From contig NZ_JANRMI010000001.1 of assembly GCF_029531655.1 (NCBI RefSeq), forward strand, positions 1,054,001 to 1,118,000: 64,000 nucleotides of DNA. The letters run 5' to 3'. Each line of letters begins with the position of its first letter. Position 1 is the stretch's first letter. Below the pieces are notes generated by a model. The model was not told where the DNA came from, did not search any database, and saw only the letters and a list, made by a program, of their open reading frames with translations. The translations under genes were made by a program, and so were the position numbers. Origin of the DNA: Bdellovibrio svalbardensis (GTDB taxonomy: Bacteria > Bdellovibrionota > Bdellovibrionia > Bdellovibrionales > Bdellovibrionaceae). Below, piece by piece: positions 32,046 to 40,077 of the stretch.

Positions 32046-32303
32046 ATGAAAATAATGATCGTTCTTGCATCTCTTTTGTGGAGTTCTTTTGGTTTTGCGG
32101 CAAAGACATATCAGGTGACCGGCCCTGTTCTTGAGGTGACTGATAGCAAAATTATCGTCGAAAAAGGTAAAGACAAATGGGAAATGGACCGAGGCGAAGC
32201 GACGAAAAGCGATGTTAAGGTTGGGCAGAAAGTGACTATTGAGTACACAATGACTGCTAAGAACATTGAAGTGAAAGAAGCTAAAGAGAAAAAGAAAAAA
32301 TAG
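32046..32303 (+). CDS. Small secreted protein
   Basis: 85 residues with a signal peptide (MKIMIVLASLLWSSFGFAA) and a mature part of about 66 residues that reads as a small beta-barrel: KTYQVTGPVLEVTDSKIIVE followed by EMDRGEATKSDVKVGQKV, similar in style to periplasmic OB-like or DUF5666-type proteins. It ends in a Lys-rich tail. ATG 32046 has AAGGAG upstream; the frame is open 23 codons earlier but without a signal. Own terminator. Function unknown. The 265-base spacer upstream, shared with the divergent transpeptidase, contains no gene. Confidence 0.75.
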   Translation: MKIMIVLASLLWSSFGFAAKTYQVTGPVLEVTDSKIIVEKGKDKWEMDRGEATKSDVKVGQKVTIEYTMTAKNIEVKEAKEKKKK

Positions 32304-32326
32304 TCCTAGGGTTGATTCAATATTTA

Positions 32327-32357
32327 GGGCTGCTCTTGGAGCGGCCCTTTTTTATTT
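32327..32357 (+). terminator. Intrinsic terminator
   Basis: GGGCTGCTC (32327-32335) pairs with GAGCGGCCC (32339-32347) through nine positions including one wobble, with a 3-base loop and TTTTTTATTT behind. Confidence 0.85.
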
Positions 32358-32484
32358 CAACTGTCTTAAGTTTTGGAAATGTAGGTGTAACATTCTTAAC
32401 TGAAATTACAGAAGTCTGGATTGATCCCCTTATAGTCAGCCAATAGAGTGCCCTCATTGTTAGAAAGCAAATAGGGGGTGTATC

Positions 32485-33075
32485 GTGTTTTCGATTTTGT
32501 TCAAGTGGCTGAAGAATATTCTGATTTCAGCATTCATAGTCGCTAATGTGATTGTGATTGTTTTTGGCTCGCTTCCTGATCGAAGCGCTGTGGGAAACAG
32601 AATATTCAACTGGGTTCGTCCCTATCAGGAGCTTTTCGCGCTTTATCAAGCATGGAGTATGTTTGCTCCTAATCCTTCAAGTTTGAATTCTTATATTGAT
32701 GTTGAATTGACATTCGCAGATGGCTCCAAGGAGAAGTGGAATTTCCCCAGATCCAGTCAACTCGGCACTGCAGAGAGGCTCGTAAGTGGTGAGCGCTTTA
32801 GAAAGTTTGCCCAAGACAACTTGATTCCCATGGAGAAAGAAGACGTTTGGATTGATCTTGGGAAGTATGTCGCTCGAGAAGTATCTCGCCTGGAGGATGA
32901 GGGTAAGCATCGATCATTGGAGCGGATGGATTTCTATCGCCATACAAATCGTATTCAACCACCAACAAAGGTTTTTGTACCGCACGGACAACTATCGCGG
33001 GAATTTTCCGAGGAACTTGTTTTCCACTTTAAACCAGACTCAAAGGTGAAGTATGAAGCTCGCAACAATAACTAA
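32485..33075 (+). CDS. HTTM-partner membrane-anchored protein
   Basis: 196 residues. One hydrophobic segment near residues 12-30, then a soluble part with the motif YQAWSMFAPNP (residues about 52-62), seen in small proteins encoded next to HTTM-domain proteins (DUF5819-like). GTG start at 32485 behind GGGGGTG. Its 3' end overlaps the HTTM gene by 23 bases, so the two are translationally coupled and likely form a complex. Biochemical role unknown. Confidence 0.72.
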   Translation: MFSILFKWLKNILISAFIVANVIVIVFGSLPDRSAVGNRIFNWVRPYQELFALYQAWSMFAPNPSSLNSYIDVELTFADGSKEKWNFPRSSQLGTAERLVSGERFRKFAQDNLIPMEKEDVWIDLGKYVAREVSRLEDEGKHRSLERMDFYRHTNRIQPPTKVFVPHGQLSREFSEELVFHFKPDSKVKYEARNNN

Positions 33076-34006
33076 ATCAGTTCAAGATTTCTTTTTTAAA
33101 CCGATTCAGGTTCAAAACGTCGCTTTAATGAGGATTGGGATCGGTGTTATTCTTTTACTCAATTGGTATATGATATGGAGTCACCTTGGCGTATTCTATA
33201 GTGACTCCGGCTTGGTCTCTTGGGAGACGATGAAGCATTATATCTCACCGAATGTGTTCAATCTTTATTTCTATTTTCCTAATGATCCTCGAACAACTTG
33301 GTTGTTTGGAGTAATAAACTTACTGGGTGCCATTGGCGTGTTCTTGGGGCTATTCACGCGAACGTCGATTGTATTGACCTTCCTGACGTTGGTGGCTTTC
33401 CATGAGAGAAATATTTTTATTTTGAATAGCGCGGATTTAGTTCTGAGAAATTTTCTCTTCTTTATGTTGTTCTCGCCAGCTGGTGAAGCCTATTCTTTAG
33501 ATCGATGGATTAAGGTGAAGCTTGGTAGCGCGTCTGAAGAGCCAGTTCTGCGTAGGCCTTGGGCTTTGCGACTTATGCAGTTACAGTTCTCTTTCATATA
33601 TATTGCGACAGTATTATTTAAAATGAAGGGAACTTACTGGGCTGATGGAACGGCAATTTACATTGCCACTCGATTGGATGAGTTTTTCCGAATACAGCTT
33701 TCGATTCTCAATAGCATGTTTGCAATAAAAATGCTTACTTGGGGTACTCTGCTCGTGGAGTTTGCTTTGGGAACTTTGATTTGGATTCGCGAATTGAAGT
33801 ATTGGGTATTGCTTGCAGGAGTCGGTTTGCATTTAGGAATCGAGCTGACTATGAGTATTCCATTGTTCGAATGGGTTATGATTGTGACTATGCTTTGCAT
33901 GGTTGATCCCGCGGATATTAATAAAGTTGAGTTGTGGTTGCGTCAAAAAATGAGATCAAGAAATAGATCTGGTGTAGTCACTTCTCCCTCAATTAGTGTT
34001 TTGTAA
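33053..34006 (+). CDS. HTTM-domain (gamma-carboxylase-like) membrane protein
   Basis: 317 residues, a multi-pass membrane protein of the HTTM family related to vitamin K-dependent gamma-carboxylase. Family features are the first membrane segment with VALMRIGIGVILLLNWY, the segment with GLFTRTSIVLTFLTLVAFHER and FLFFMLFSPAGEAYSLDRW. The bacterial members mostly have unknown substrates. It is the second gene of a pair with the MFAPNP-type partner and is followed by a strong terminator. Confidence 0.82.
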   Translation: MKLATITKSVQDFFFKPIQVQNVALMRIGIGVILLLNWYMIWSHLGVFYSDSGLVSWETMKHYISPNVFNLYFYFPNDPRTTWLFGVINLLGAIGVFLGLFTRTSIVLTFLTLVAFHERNIFILNSADLVLRNFLFFMLFSPAGEAYSLDRWIKVKLGSASEEPVLRRPWALRLMQLQFSFIYIATVLFKMKGTYWADGTAIYIATRLDEFFRIQLSILNSMFAIKMLTWGTLLVEFALGTLIWIRELKYWVLLAGVGLHLGIELTMSIPLFEWVMIVTMLCMVDPADINKVELWLRQKMRSRNRSGVVTSPSISVL

Positions 34007-34037
34007 ATCGGACGCAGATGAAGAGAAAAATCAATCA

Positions 34038-34072
34038 ACGCCAGTCGAAAAACGACTGGCGTTTTTTATTTT
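34038..34072 (+). terminator. Intrinsic terminator after the HTTM gene
   Basis: ACGCCAGTCG (34038-34047) and CGACTGGCGT (34053-34062) form a perfect 10-bp stem with a 5-base A loop, followed by TTTTTATTTTT. Confidence 0.92.
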
Positions 34073-34232
34073 TGAAATTGTGTCCTCGATGAAAATGATT
34101 TCAAGCATTCAATATATTAAATTTGTCAGAAATTAAAAGACTGAAACAGACAAAGATTTGGCTAACAAAATAAAAACCCATCGAATAGTTTTTTCTCCAC
34201 GAACAAAACACAACCCATAATTTGGAGGAAAT

Positions 34233-37200
34233 ATGATTCGAAAGCACAGGAATATTATTCTTGTTGCAGGTATGGCTCTATTTGTGAATCCGGCGTGGGC
34301 AAAGGAAAGTACCGTAAAGGGATATTCTCTTGCACCATCTTCTTCACAGGTAGCGAATAAATCTGCAGAAGGTAAGTCAAAGAAAAATCTAAGTGATTCT
34401 ACCGAGTACAAAACTGGATTTCCAGTGCGCTCGACATCAAAAAGTGTCAGTGGACAAAGTTGTCAGACCATCAAAGGGAAGCTAGTTTGTACAAATACCT
34501 CAAGCCCTAGTAGTACTACCGGTAATAACGGTAACAACGGCAATAACGGTAACAACGGTAACAACGGAAACAACGGAAACAACGGCAATAACGGAAGTAC
34601 CGGTGGAAGTGGAAGTACTGGTAACAACGGTAATAACGGTAATAACGTAAATAACGGTAATAACGGTAACAACGGTAACAACGGTAACAACGGAAGCACC
34701 GGTGGAAGCGGAAGTACTGGTAACAACGGTAATAACGGTAATAACGGTAATAACGGTAATAACGGTAATAACGGTAATAACGGTAATAACGTAAATAACG
34801 GTAATAACGGCAATAACGGTAATAACGTAAATAACGGTAATAACGGCAATAACGGTAATAACAGTAATAACGGCAATAACGGTAACAACGGTAATAACGG
34901 CAATAACGGCAATAACGGTAACAACGGCAATAACGGTAACAACGGCAATAACGGCAATAACGGCAATAACGGTAATAACGGCAATAACGGTAATAACGGT
35001 AATAACGGTAATAACGGCAATAACGGTAATAACGGTAATAACGGCAATAACGGCAATAACGGTAACAACGGCAATAACGGTAATAACGGTAATAACGGCA
35101 ACAACGGTAACAACGGCAACAACGGTAATAACGGCAACAACGGTAATAACGGTAACAACGGAAACAACGGAAACAACGGAAATACCGATTGCGAACCGAC
35201 TACAGGTCATCCATCCACATCCACAACTAGCGGTGAGAGTACAACCAGGGGTGAGACTGTCTCCACAAGCACAACTAGCGGTGAGAGTACAACCAGAGGT
35301 GAAACTGTCTCCACAAGTACAACTAGTGGTGAGACTGTCTCCACAAGCACAACCAGTGGTGAGACTTCTTCAACAAGTACAACTAGTGGCGAGACAACTA
35401 CGACCAGTACGACTAGTGGAGAGACGTCTTCAACAAGTACAACTGGTGGAAACGAAGAGAAGAAGAAGCTTAAGCACAAGTTGGAACCTCTGTTCCATCT
35501 CGCGTTCGACTTCGGCTCTTACATTGTCAACTTGACTCCTCAAGTGACATTGCCTCAACCGAAATCAGCAGATTTCTATGCTTATGCTCCAAAGGCCGCA
35601 AGCTCTATGGATACATTGGTAGTTGGAGATTATCGTGATGGTTTCCAAAAAACTGTTTGGGGATCTGTTGAGGTAGGTTTAGGTGTACAACTGAAATTCT
35701 GGTTCGAAAATGCATCAGGAATTGCAAATCAATTCTGGGCATATGTCGGAGTATTGCCAGTTGTTGGTAAAGACACAACTTCAACTCGTTATGTAGGTAC
35801 TTTGGCCAAAGCTTACGATATGGGAGGAAGATGGCAAATTCCAGAATCTGCATCTGATCTAAATACCTGGGATCCAGGAGATAGTATTTCTTACGTTTCT
35901 CGTGGGGGAGTTATCTTCATGGGTAGCGCAGGGGTAGGACCTGTTGGCGTTGGCGCTAGCAGATTGGCTTCTGGTATTTGGGAAACTTATGTAGAAAAAG
36001 TTGGAAGTCATAAGGCTTATGTGAAGATTACGAATGGTCGACTTGATAGCTTCTCAGCATTCTTGAGCGCTTCAATTCTGACAATTTCGAAAACTTACTT
36101 TAAATCTGCCGATGACGGATTCTCTTATCTGTTTGATTTGAGCACAGAGACAGGTCGCAAAGCATATGAGGATATGATTCGCGGTAACGTGATCGCATCA
36201 GATATCTTGTCGAAAGAGAAACCAAGAAACCTGGTTGAAAATGCTCCTGTTCTAAAAGTAGAAACGTTCAGAACAGTTTCTACTGGTACAACAGTAAGCA
36301 AAGCGTTCGCTATTCCAATTATTTGGGATAAAACATACAGTACAGGTCGAGTGCAATCGTTCACTTCATCTGATCTGCATATCGATCGCAATACAGCCCG
36401 TGTTCACTACGGTATTTTCACGACTTCAGAAGATACAAACTTCTGGTTCAAACATAAAGAAGAAGACTTTATGTTCTATGGTGCGAAGTACTCTATTGAA
36501 AATTGGGATACAAAAGCTCGCACAGAAAGTATGTTCGGTAACTACGGATATGCATTCCGCCACGAGAAGAGTAACTCAAGCCGTCTTCAAGCCGGTATCA
36601 GAGAGCTTATTGAAAAAACAGGTCTTCAGGCTTTGATGGTCAAAATCCCATATGATGGTGATCTTGGTTACACAGGTCTAGAGTTCAACGTTATGTTTAA
36701 CGAAGCGAATACTATTAGAATGATGAATGCGGTACGCTCTATGAGCCAGGCTGACTTCGTTTCTAGAGTTTCTTCACTTGCAGATGCATACTTGATGAAG
36801 TCTGTAGATCCTTTGGCAATGTGCCCAGTGGCGAAAGGTCAGACTAAGCAAGTTGCTCAGCAACCGGATGCAAACTGCGCTTACACTTTGAAAGCGACGA
36901 CTGCAACAGGCGCGAGCAAAATGTACGCGGCTTTGAGACGTATGGCTGCAACAGTCAATACAGATCCTCGCGCGTTCTCTGCCGCTTATGGTCAGTTCGG
37001 TGAGGCAATGAATGAAAATGCATTCATGTTCAAAACTGCGATGAATCTTGCGGGCCCTGGTGCGACGATTGAATACCTCATTGAGGGTACGAAATTGTCT
37101 ATGTACTACAAACAATGGGTGACGGATGCGTCAGGTCGTTGGATTGTGGTGACTCAGCCAAGCAAAAAAGGACTTCCTTTCAAACCGGAACTTCGACACT

Positions 37201-37274
37201 CACGTGTTCGCGGTATCGTGATTGGAAACAATCCTGGTGATGTTATGAATCCAAATTTCGCGCCGTTATTCTAA
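34233..37274 (+). CDS. Large secreted protein with Gly-Asn-Asn triplet repeats
   Basis: 1013 residues. A signal peptide (residues 1-23, ending NPAWA) is followed by a Ser-rich spacer. Residues 97-317 are almost pure Gly-Asn-Asn triplets, broken by two STGGSGSTG islands and by a few Val or Ser replacing Gly. Next come about 80 residues of Thr/Ser-rich repeats (TTSGE units) and a KKKLKHK stretch. The last 600 residues form an ordered, aromatic-rich domain I do not recognise. The layout suggests a surface or periplasmic protein with a long flexible stalk. TTGGAGGAA precedes ATG 34233; own terminator. Monocistronic. Confidence 0.8.
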   Translation: MIRKHRNIILVAGMALFVNPAWAKESTVKGYSLAPSSSQVANKSAEGKSKKNLSDSTEYKTGFPVRSTSKSVSGQSCQTIKGKLVCTNTSSPSSTTGNNGNNGNNGNNGNNGNNGNNGNNGSTGGSGSTGNNGNNGNNVNNGNNGNNGNNGNNGSTGGSGSTGNNGNNGNNGNNGNNGNNGNNGNNVNNGNNGNNGNNVNNGNNGNNGNNSNNGNNGNNGNNGNNGNNGNNGNNGNNGNNGNNGNNGNNGNNGNNGNNGNNGNNGNNGNNGNNGNNGNNGNNGNNGNNGNNGNNGNNGNNGNNGNNGNNGNNGNNGNTDCEPTTGHPSTSTTSGESTTRGETVSTSTTSGESTTRGETVSTSTTSGETVSTSTTSGETSSTSTTSGETTTTSTTSGETSSTSTTGGNEEKKKLKHKLEPLFHLAFDFGSYIVNLTPQVTLPQPKSADFYAYAPKAASSMDTLVVGDYRDGFQKTVWGSVEVGLGVQLKFWFENASGIANQFWAYVGVLPVVGKDTTSTRYVGTLAKAYDMGGRWQIPESASDLNTWDPGDSISYVSRGGVIFMGSAGVGPVGVGASRLASGIWETYVEKVGSHKAYVKITNGRLDSFSAFLSASILTISKTYFKSADDGFSYLFDLSTETGRKAYEDMIRGNVIASDILSKEKPRNLVENAPVLKVETFRTVSTGTTVSKAFAIPIIWDKTYSTGRVQSFTSSDLHIDRNTARVHYGIFTTSEDTNFWFKHKEEDFMFYGAKYSIENWDTKARTESMFGNYGYAFRHEKSNSSRLQAGIRELIEKTGLQALMVKIPYDGDLGYTGLEFNVMFNEANTIRMMNAVRSMSQADFVSRVSSLADAYLMKSVDPLAMCPVAKGQTKQVAQQPDANCAYTLKATTATGASKMYAALRRMAATVNTDPRAFSAAYGQFGEAMNENAFMFKTAMNLAGPGATIEYLIEGTKLSMYYKQWVTDASGRWIVVTQPSKKGLPFKPELRHSRVRGIVIGNNPGDVMNPNFAPLF
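34521..35183 (+). repeat. 9-base tandem repeats coding Gly-Asn-Asn
   Basis: About 70 tandem copies of a 9-base unit, mostly GGTAATAAC with third-position variants (GGC, GGA, AAC for AAT). Every unit keeps the frame, so gain or loss of copies would change stalk length without a frameshift. Because the repeat lacks stop codons in other frames, long meaningless frames appear on the opposite strand (34463-35210). Confidence 0.95.
35214..35450 (+). repeat. Degenerate repeats coding Thr-Ser-Gly-Glu units
   Basis: About nine imperfect copies of a 24-36-base unit built on ACAAGTACAACTAGTGGTGAG, encoding STTSGE with TV or TS insertions. It forms the second, Thr/Ser-rich part of the stalk of the Gly-Asn-Asn protein. 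Confidence 0.85.
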
Positions 37275-37316
37275 TAACGGAGTGAAATAAAAGCTCTGAA
37301 TATTTTCAGAGACGGC

Positions 37317-37356
37317 ACAGCCGCTGATCGAAAGATCCGCGGCTGTTTTGTTTTGG
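37317..37356 (+). terminator. Intrinsic terminator after the repeat protein
   Basis: ACAGCCGC-T-GATC, a GAAA tetraloop and GATC-C-GCGGCTGT (37317-37346) form a 12-bp stem with one mismatch, followed by TTTTGTTTTGG. Confidence 0.85.
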
Positions 37357-37366
37357 TCTTGAGCAC

Positions 37367-38917
37367 TTACAACTCAAAGTTATAGACGGCGGCTTCTCCC
37401 ATAACGTCTCCCAAAGACAAGGCCAATTGGCGAGCATTTGATTCCCAAGTCTCTGGACTGTTACCGTTGAGTTTGTTGACGAGTTCTTGGAATACAGTCC
37501 ATTTTGCCATGAACTTTGGCTGATTCGCTTTGGCGGCCGGAGAATTTTTTAGATATTCCATCACGACTGGAAGAGACTGTTCTTTTTCAAACGCCCTGAG
37601 CATATCAAGTGCAAGGACATTCGTAGTTCCTTCCCAGATTGAAAATACTTGGCCGTCACGCACTAAGCGTGGCAGACCCGTATCTTCAACATAGCCAGCA
37701 CCACCAAATATCTCGACAACTTCACTGGAAACGATCATCGCTTTTTTTGCAGTGTAAAGTTTTAAAACTGGAGTGAGGGTGCGAAGCAAAGTCCTTTCCG
37801 CTGCAGAGATTTCACCAACTTCTTCTTTTCCCAGCAAATGTGCCACCAAAAAACTAAAGGCGAAAGAATGTCGGAAATCCTCTTCGAGCCAACGTAATGT
37901 TTCGCGGTGTAGAGGGTGGTCGATCAGCAATTTCCCAAAGGCTGTTCTTTTTTTGGAGTAGCTTTGTGCAAGGTCCAAAGCTCTGCGCATGTGACCCACG
38001 GCGCACATGGAATTATAAATGCGTGTGATATTCAAGACGCTCGCAATGCGCTTCACACCTTCACCTTCGCCACCCATCATGCGGGCGGGTGTGCCCTGAA
38101 GGCTCAACTCGGCGGTTGGCAAAGCTTTAGTTCCAAGTTTGTCTTTGAGGCGATGGATCTGGATGTTGTTCAGTTGTCCCTGGTTGTTGCGAAGCTCAAG
38201 ATAGAAAAGGCTTAAGCCACGCGATCCGGCTGGAGCCCCAGCGGGGCGAGCCAGAGTCAGCGCCATTTGCGATGTCGTGGCGGATGTGAACCATTTTGTT
38301 CCATGCAAAGTATGGGTTGCTCCAAAGGAACTTTGTCCTTGATAGGGATGTGCATCCGTTGAAGTTCCACTGACATCGGAGCCGCCAGTTCGCTCCGTCA
38401 TCCATTGTCCCGCAGTCCAAAAGCTTGTGGAGTCTTTGGAAAGCAGGTGGGACATTCCGCGGGTTTTCAGCTCCGGAGTTCCATAAAGCTCCAAGGCTCG
38501 TGCGGCCCCGTCAGTCATCGCCAAGGGACAGGAGAAAATGGCGGAGCTGGGGGAATATATATAGAGTAAAGCCATTTGATAAACGCGAGAAAAAGCTCCG
38601 AATCGGCGTTCATAGGCGGTGGCGACAATCCCTTCCTCCGCTGCGACTTTCTCAAGCTGCTTCCAGCCATTGGAGACCTTAATATCGTCGATGCGGCGGC
38701 CCCAGGGATCAAATGGAACGTGAACAGGGGGCTGAGCCTCAGCCTCTTGGGCCCAATCGAGCATATCCGTAACCGCTCTTTGACCAAGATGAGCGAGATG
38801 AGGCAGGGCTTCCCTTTGGCAATCCGGGGGAAGAACCTTTGTTAAAAACTTCTTCAGGATTTCGTCAGATTCGAAGGTATTCGTAAGGCTGGGGCCTTCT
38901 TGATAAAAGTTTTTCAT
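37367..38917 (-). CDS. Acyl-CoA dehydrogenase family protein (AidB-like)
   Basis: 516 residues, an FAD-dependent flavoprotein. MTERTGGSDVSGTST matches the FAD-binding region of AidB and long-chain acyl-CoA dehydrogenases (AidB has MTEKQGGSDV), and the C-terminal SIWEGTTNVLALD with RLVRDGQVF is the family signature near the flavin. The C-terminal 70 residues carry a further helical part. Likely catalyses alpha,beta-oxidation of an acyl-CoA, or acts as an AidB-type protein; its neighbours give no hint of substrate. Transcribed alone on the minus strand from ATG 38917. Confidence 0.85.
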   Translation of the reverse strand: MKNFYQEGPSLTNTFESDEILKKFLTKVLPPDCQREALPHLAHLGQRAVTDMLDWAQEAEAQPPVHVPFDPWGRRIDDIKVSNGWKQLEKVAAEEGIVATAYERRFGAFSRVYQMALLYIYSPSSAIFSCPLAMTDGAARALELYGTPELKTRGMSHLLSKDSTSFWTAGQWMTERTGGSDVSGTSTDAHPYQGQSSFGATHTLHGTKWFTSATTSQMALTLARPAGAPAGSRGLSLFYLELRNNQGQLNNIQIHRLKDKLGTKALPTAELSLQGTPARMMGGEGEGVKRIASVLNITRIYNSMCAVGHMRRALDLAQSYSKKRTAFGKLLIDHPLHRETLRWLEEDFRHSFAFSFLVAHLLGKEEVGEISAAERTLLRTLTPVLKLYTAKKAMIVSSEVVEIFGGAGYVEDTGLPRLVRDGQVFSIWEGTTNVLALDMLRAFEKEQSLPVVMEYLKNSPAAKANQPKFMAKWTVFQELVNKLNGNSPETWESNARQLALSLGDVMGEAAVYNFEL

Positions 38918-38991
38918 GGTCCTAGTGTAGGTGTCGGCAGAGAGGGGGACAACAATATGTCATCAAGCCCGCCTTTTTTTCGAGAAAACTC

Positions 38992-39020
38992 TTGCCGACC
39001 TGTAATTGTATCCATATAAG
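38992..39020 (+). promoter_or_regulatory. Sigma-70-like promoter for the serine protease gene
   Basis: TTGCCG (38992-38997), a 17-base spacer and TATAAG (39015-39020), about 22 bases before the GTG start of the protease lipoprotein. Inferred from consensus only. Confidence 0.5.
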
Positions 39021-39042
39021 AGCCCCTCGTTTAGGAGGCGCC

Positions 39043-39930
39043 GTGTTCCGTTTATTGTTAGCAGCAAGTTTAGTTACTTTGGTATCCTGCACACCCAAAT
39101 CTTCGGGTTTGATCGAAAAGGGCCAAAATTCTTCAATTATTAATGGCCATGAAGTTAAGGAAGGCGCTCCCATCACAGCCAGTATCGTGGCGTTGTTTGA
39201 TACAAAAGAGAACTTCATTTGTACCGGTTCTTTGATCGCACCAAATATCGTTTTGACAGCAGCTCATTGCATGCCAAACCGGGCTTCAGATTTGAAAGTG
39301 GTTTTCGCTAATAACGTTGATTCAGTTTTGAACGCTCGCGAACAAGACATTCTTCAAACTTATGTTTTGACAGCAACCGATTTCAAAACCTATTCAACAT
39401 GGAAAGAGAATTCGCAAGTTCAAGTCGACAGAGGAGACATCGCGCTTGTGAAATTCAAAGGACAAGCTCCTGAAGGTTACAAACCTGCGACCTTCCTTCC
39501 AGACCAAAGCGCTCTTAAAAAAGGGGCGATGGTGACTGTTGCTGGTTACGGTGTGGATCTTGTTGAGACAAAAGACTTAGATCCGAAAAAATACCGTGGC
39601 AACCTCGATGAGGCGATTGAGTTCGGCGAAGTAATCTGCGACGACAATAAACGTAACTGCATGACTGTGGACATGAGTGGTGACGGCATTCTTCGTCAAA
39701 CTGAAGCTCCGATTTCATCTCTTCAACAAACTGAATTGCGCTTGGATGAGAGCAAAGCGGGAACATGCAGCGGTGACTCTGGCGGTCCTGCATACATCGA
39801 AAAAGATGGTAAGTTCTATCTTTTCGGAATCACGAGCCGAGGCAGCGTGCTCTGCGATGACACGGGCGTATACACAAATGCTTTGGAATATAAGCAGTGG
39901 ATCGCGGATACCATCAAGGTTTTGAAGTAG
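39043..39930 (+). CDS. Trypsin-like (S1) serine protease lipoprotein
   Basis: 295 residues, predicted envelope lipoprotein: LVSC lipobox with Cys16. The chymotrypsin-fold catalytic triad is complete: His75 in LTAAHC, Asp132 in RGDIALVKF and Ser246 in TCSGDSGGPA. The mature enzyme probably begins near Ile32 (SIINGHEV), matching the activation site of trypsin-type zymogens, so it may need processing. GTG 39043 is the start, with AGGAGG just upstream; the frame is open 17 codons earlier without a ribosome site. Secreted proteases are common in predatory bacteria; its target is unknown. Confidence 0.9.
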   Translation: MFRLLLAASLVTLVSCTPKSSGLIEKGQNSSIINGHEVKEGAPITASIVALFDTKENFICTGSLIAPNIVLTAAHCMPNRASDLKVVFANNVDSVLNAREQDILQTYVLTATDFKTYSTWKENSQVQVDRGDIALVKFKGQAPEGYKPATFLPDQSALKKGAMVTVAGYGVDLVETKDLDPKKYRGNLDEAIEFGEVICDDNKRNCMTVDMSGDGILRQTEAPISSLQQTELRLDESKAGTCSGDSGGPAYIEKDGKFYLFGITSRGSVLCDDTGVYTNALEYKQWIADTIKVLK

Positions 39931-39937
39931 TAATTAA

Positions 39938-39963
39938 ATCTGAGCAAGCTCCATTGCTTAGAT
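39938..39963 (+). terminator. Hairpin after the serine protease gene
   Basis: ATCTGAGCAA (39938-39947) and TTGCTTAGAT (39954-39963) pair through ten positions with one wobble and a 6-base loop, 8 bases after the protease stop. There is no T tract, so it may be a weak terminator or a 3'-stability hairpin. Confidence 0.4.
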
Positions 39964-40002
39964 AAAAAGATAGTGATTTTGACTCCCATAGTTTGCTGAC
40001 AT

Positions 40003-40040
40003 ACGAATTTCTTTTGTTTTTAACAACAGGAGAAATTCGT
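40003..40040 (+). promoter_or_regulatory. Inverted repeat over the leader ORF ribosome site
   Basis: ACGAATTTCT (40003-40012) and AGAAATTCGT (40031-40040) are a perfect 10-bp inverted repeat with an 18-base spacer. The right arm overlaps the AGGAG (40028-40032) that serves the short leader ORF starting at 40042, so folding would partly hide that ribosome site. Confidence 0.6.
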
Positions 40041-40041
40041 A

Positions 40042-40077
40042 ATGAACGTCTCCTTGATTTACTGGAGACGTTTATGA
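40042..40077 (+). CDS. Putative 11-residue leader peptide
   Basis: A short ORF with 11 codons (MNVSLIYWRRL) has AGGAG 9 bases before its ATG. Its TGA stop (40075-40077) overlaps the ATG of the next gene (40074-40076) as ATGA. It contains Tyr-Trp-Arg-Arg near its end. The overlap and ribosome site argue for translational coupling; that it is translated is inference. Confidence 0.45.
   Translation: MNVSLIYWRRL
40045..40072 (+). promoter_or_regulatory. Hairpin sequestering the ribosome site of the chalcone-isomerase-like gene
   Basis: AACGTCTCC (40045-40053) and GGAGACGTT (40064-40072) form a perfect 9-bp stem with a 10-base loop. The right arm contains the only ribosome site (GGAG, 40064-40067) before ATG 40074. 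The whole stem lies inside the leader ORF, so a ribosome translating the leader would open it. Confidence 0.6.

Noticed and set aside
34463-35210. Two long frames on the minus strand (poly-Leu-Pro and poly-Val-Ile) opposite the Gly-Asn-Asn repeats
   Set aside because: They arise because the 9-base repeat contains no stop in those frames; they lack ribosome sites and have no complexity.
38922-39218. Minus-strand frame of 98 codons opposite the protease start
   Set aside because: Covers the promoter and signal peptide region of the protease on the other strand; no ribosome site.
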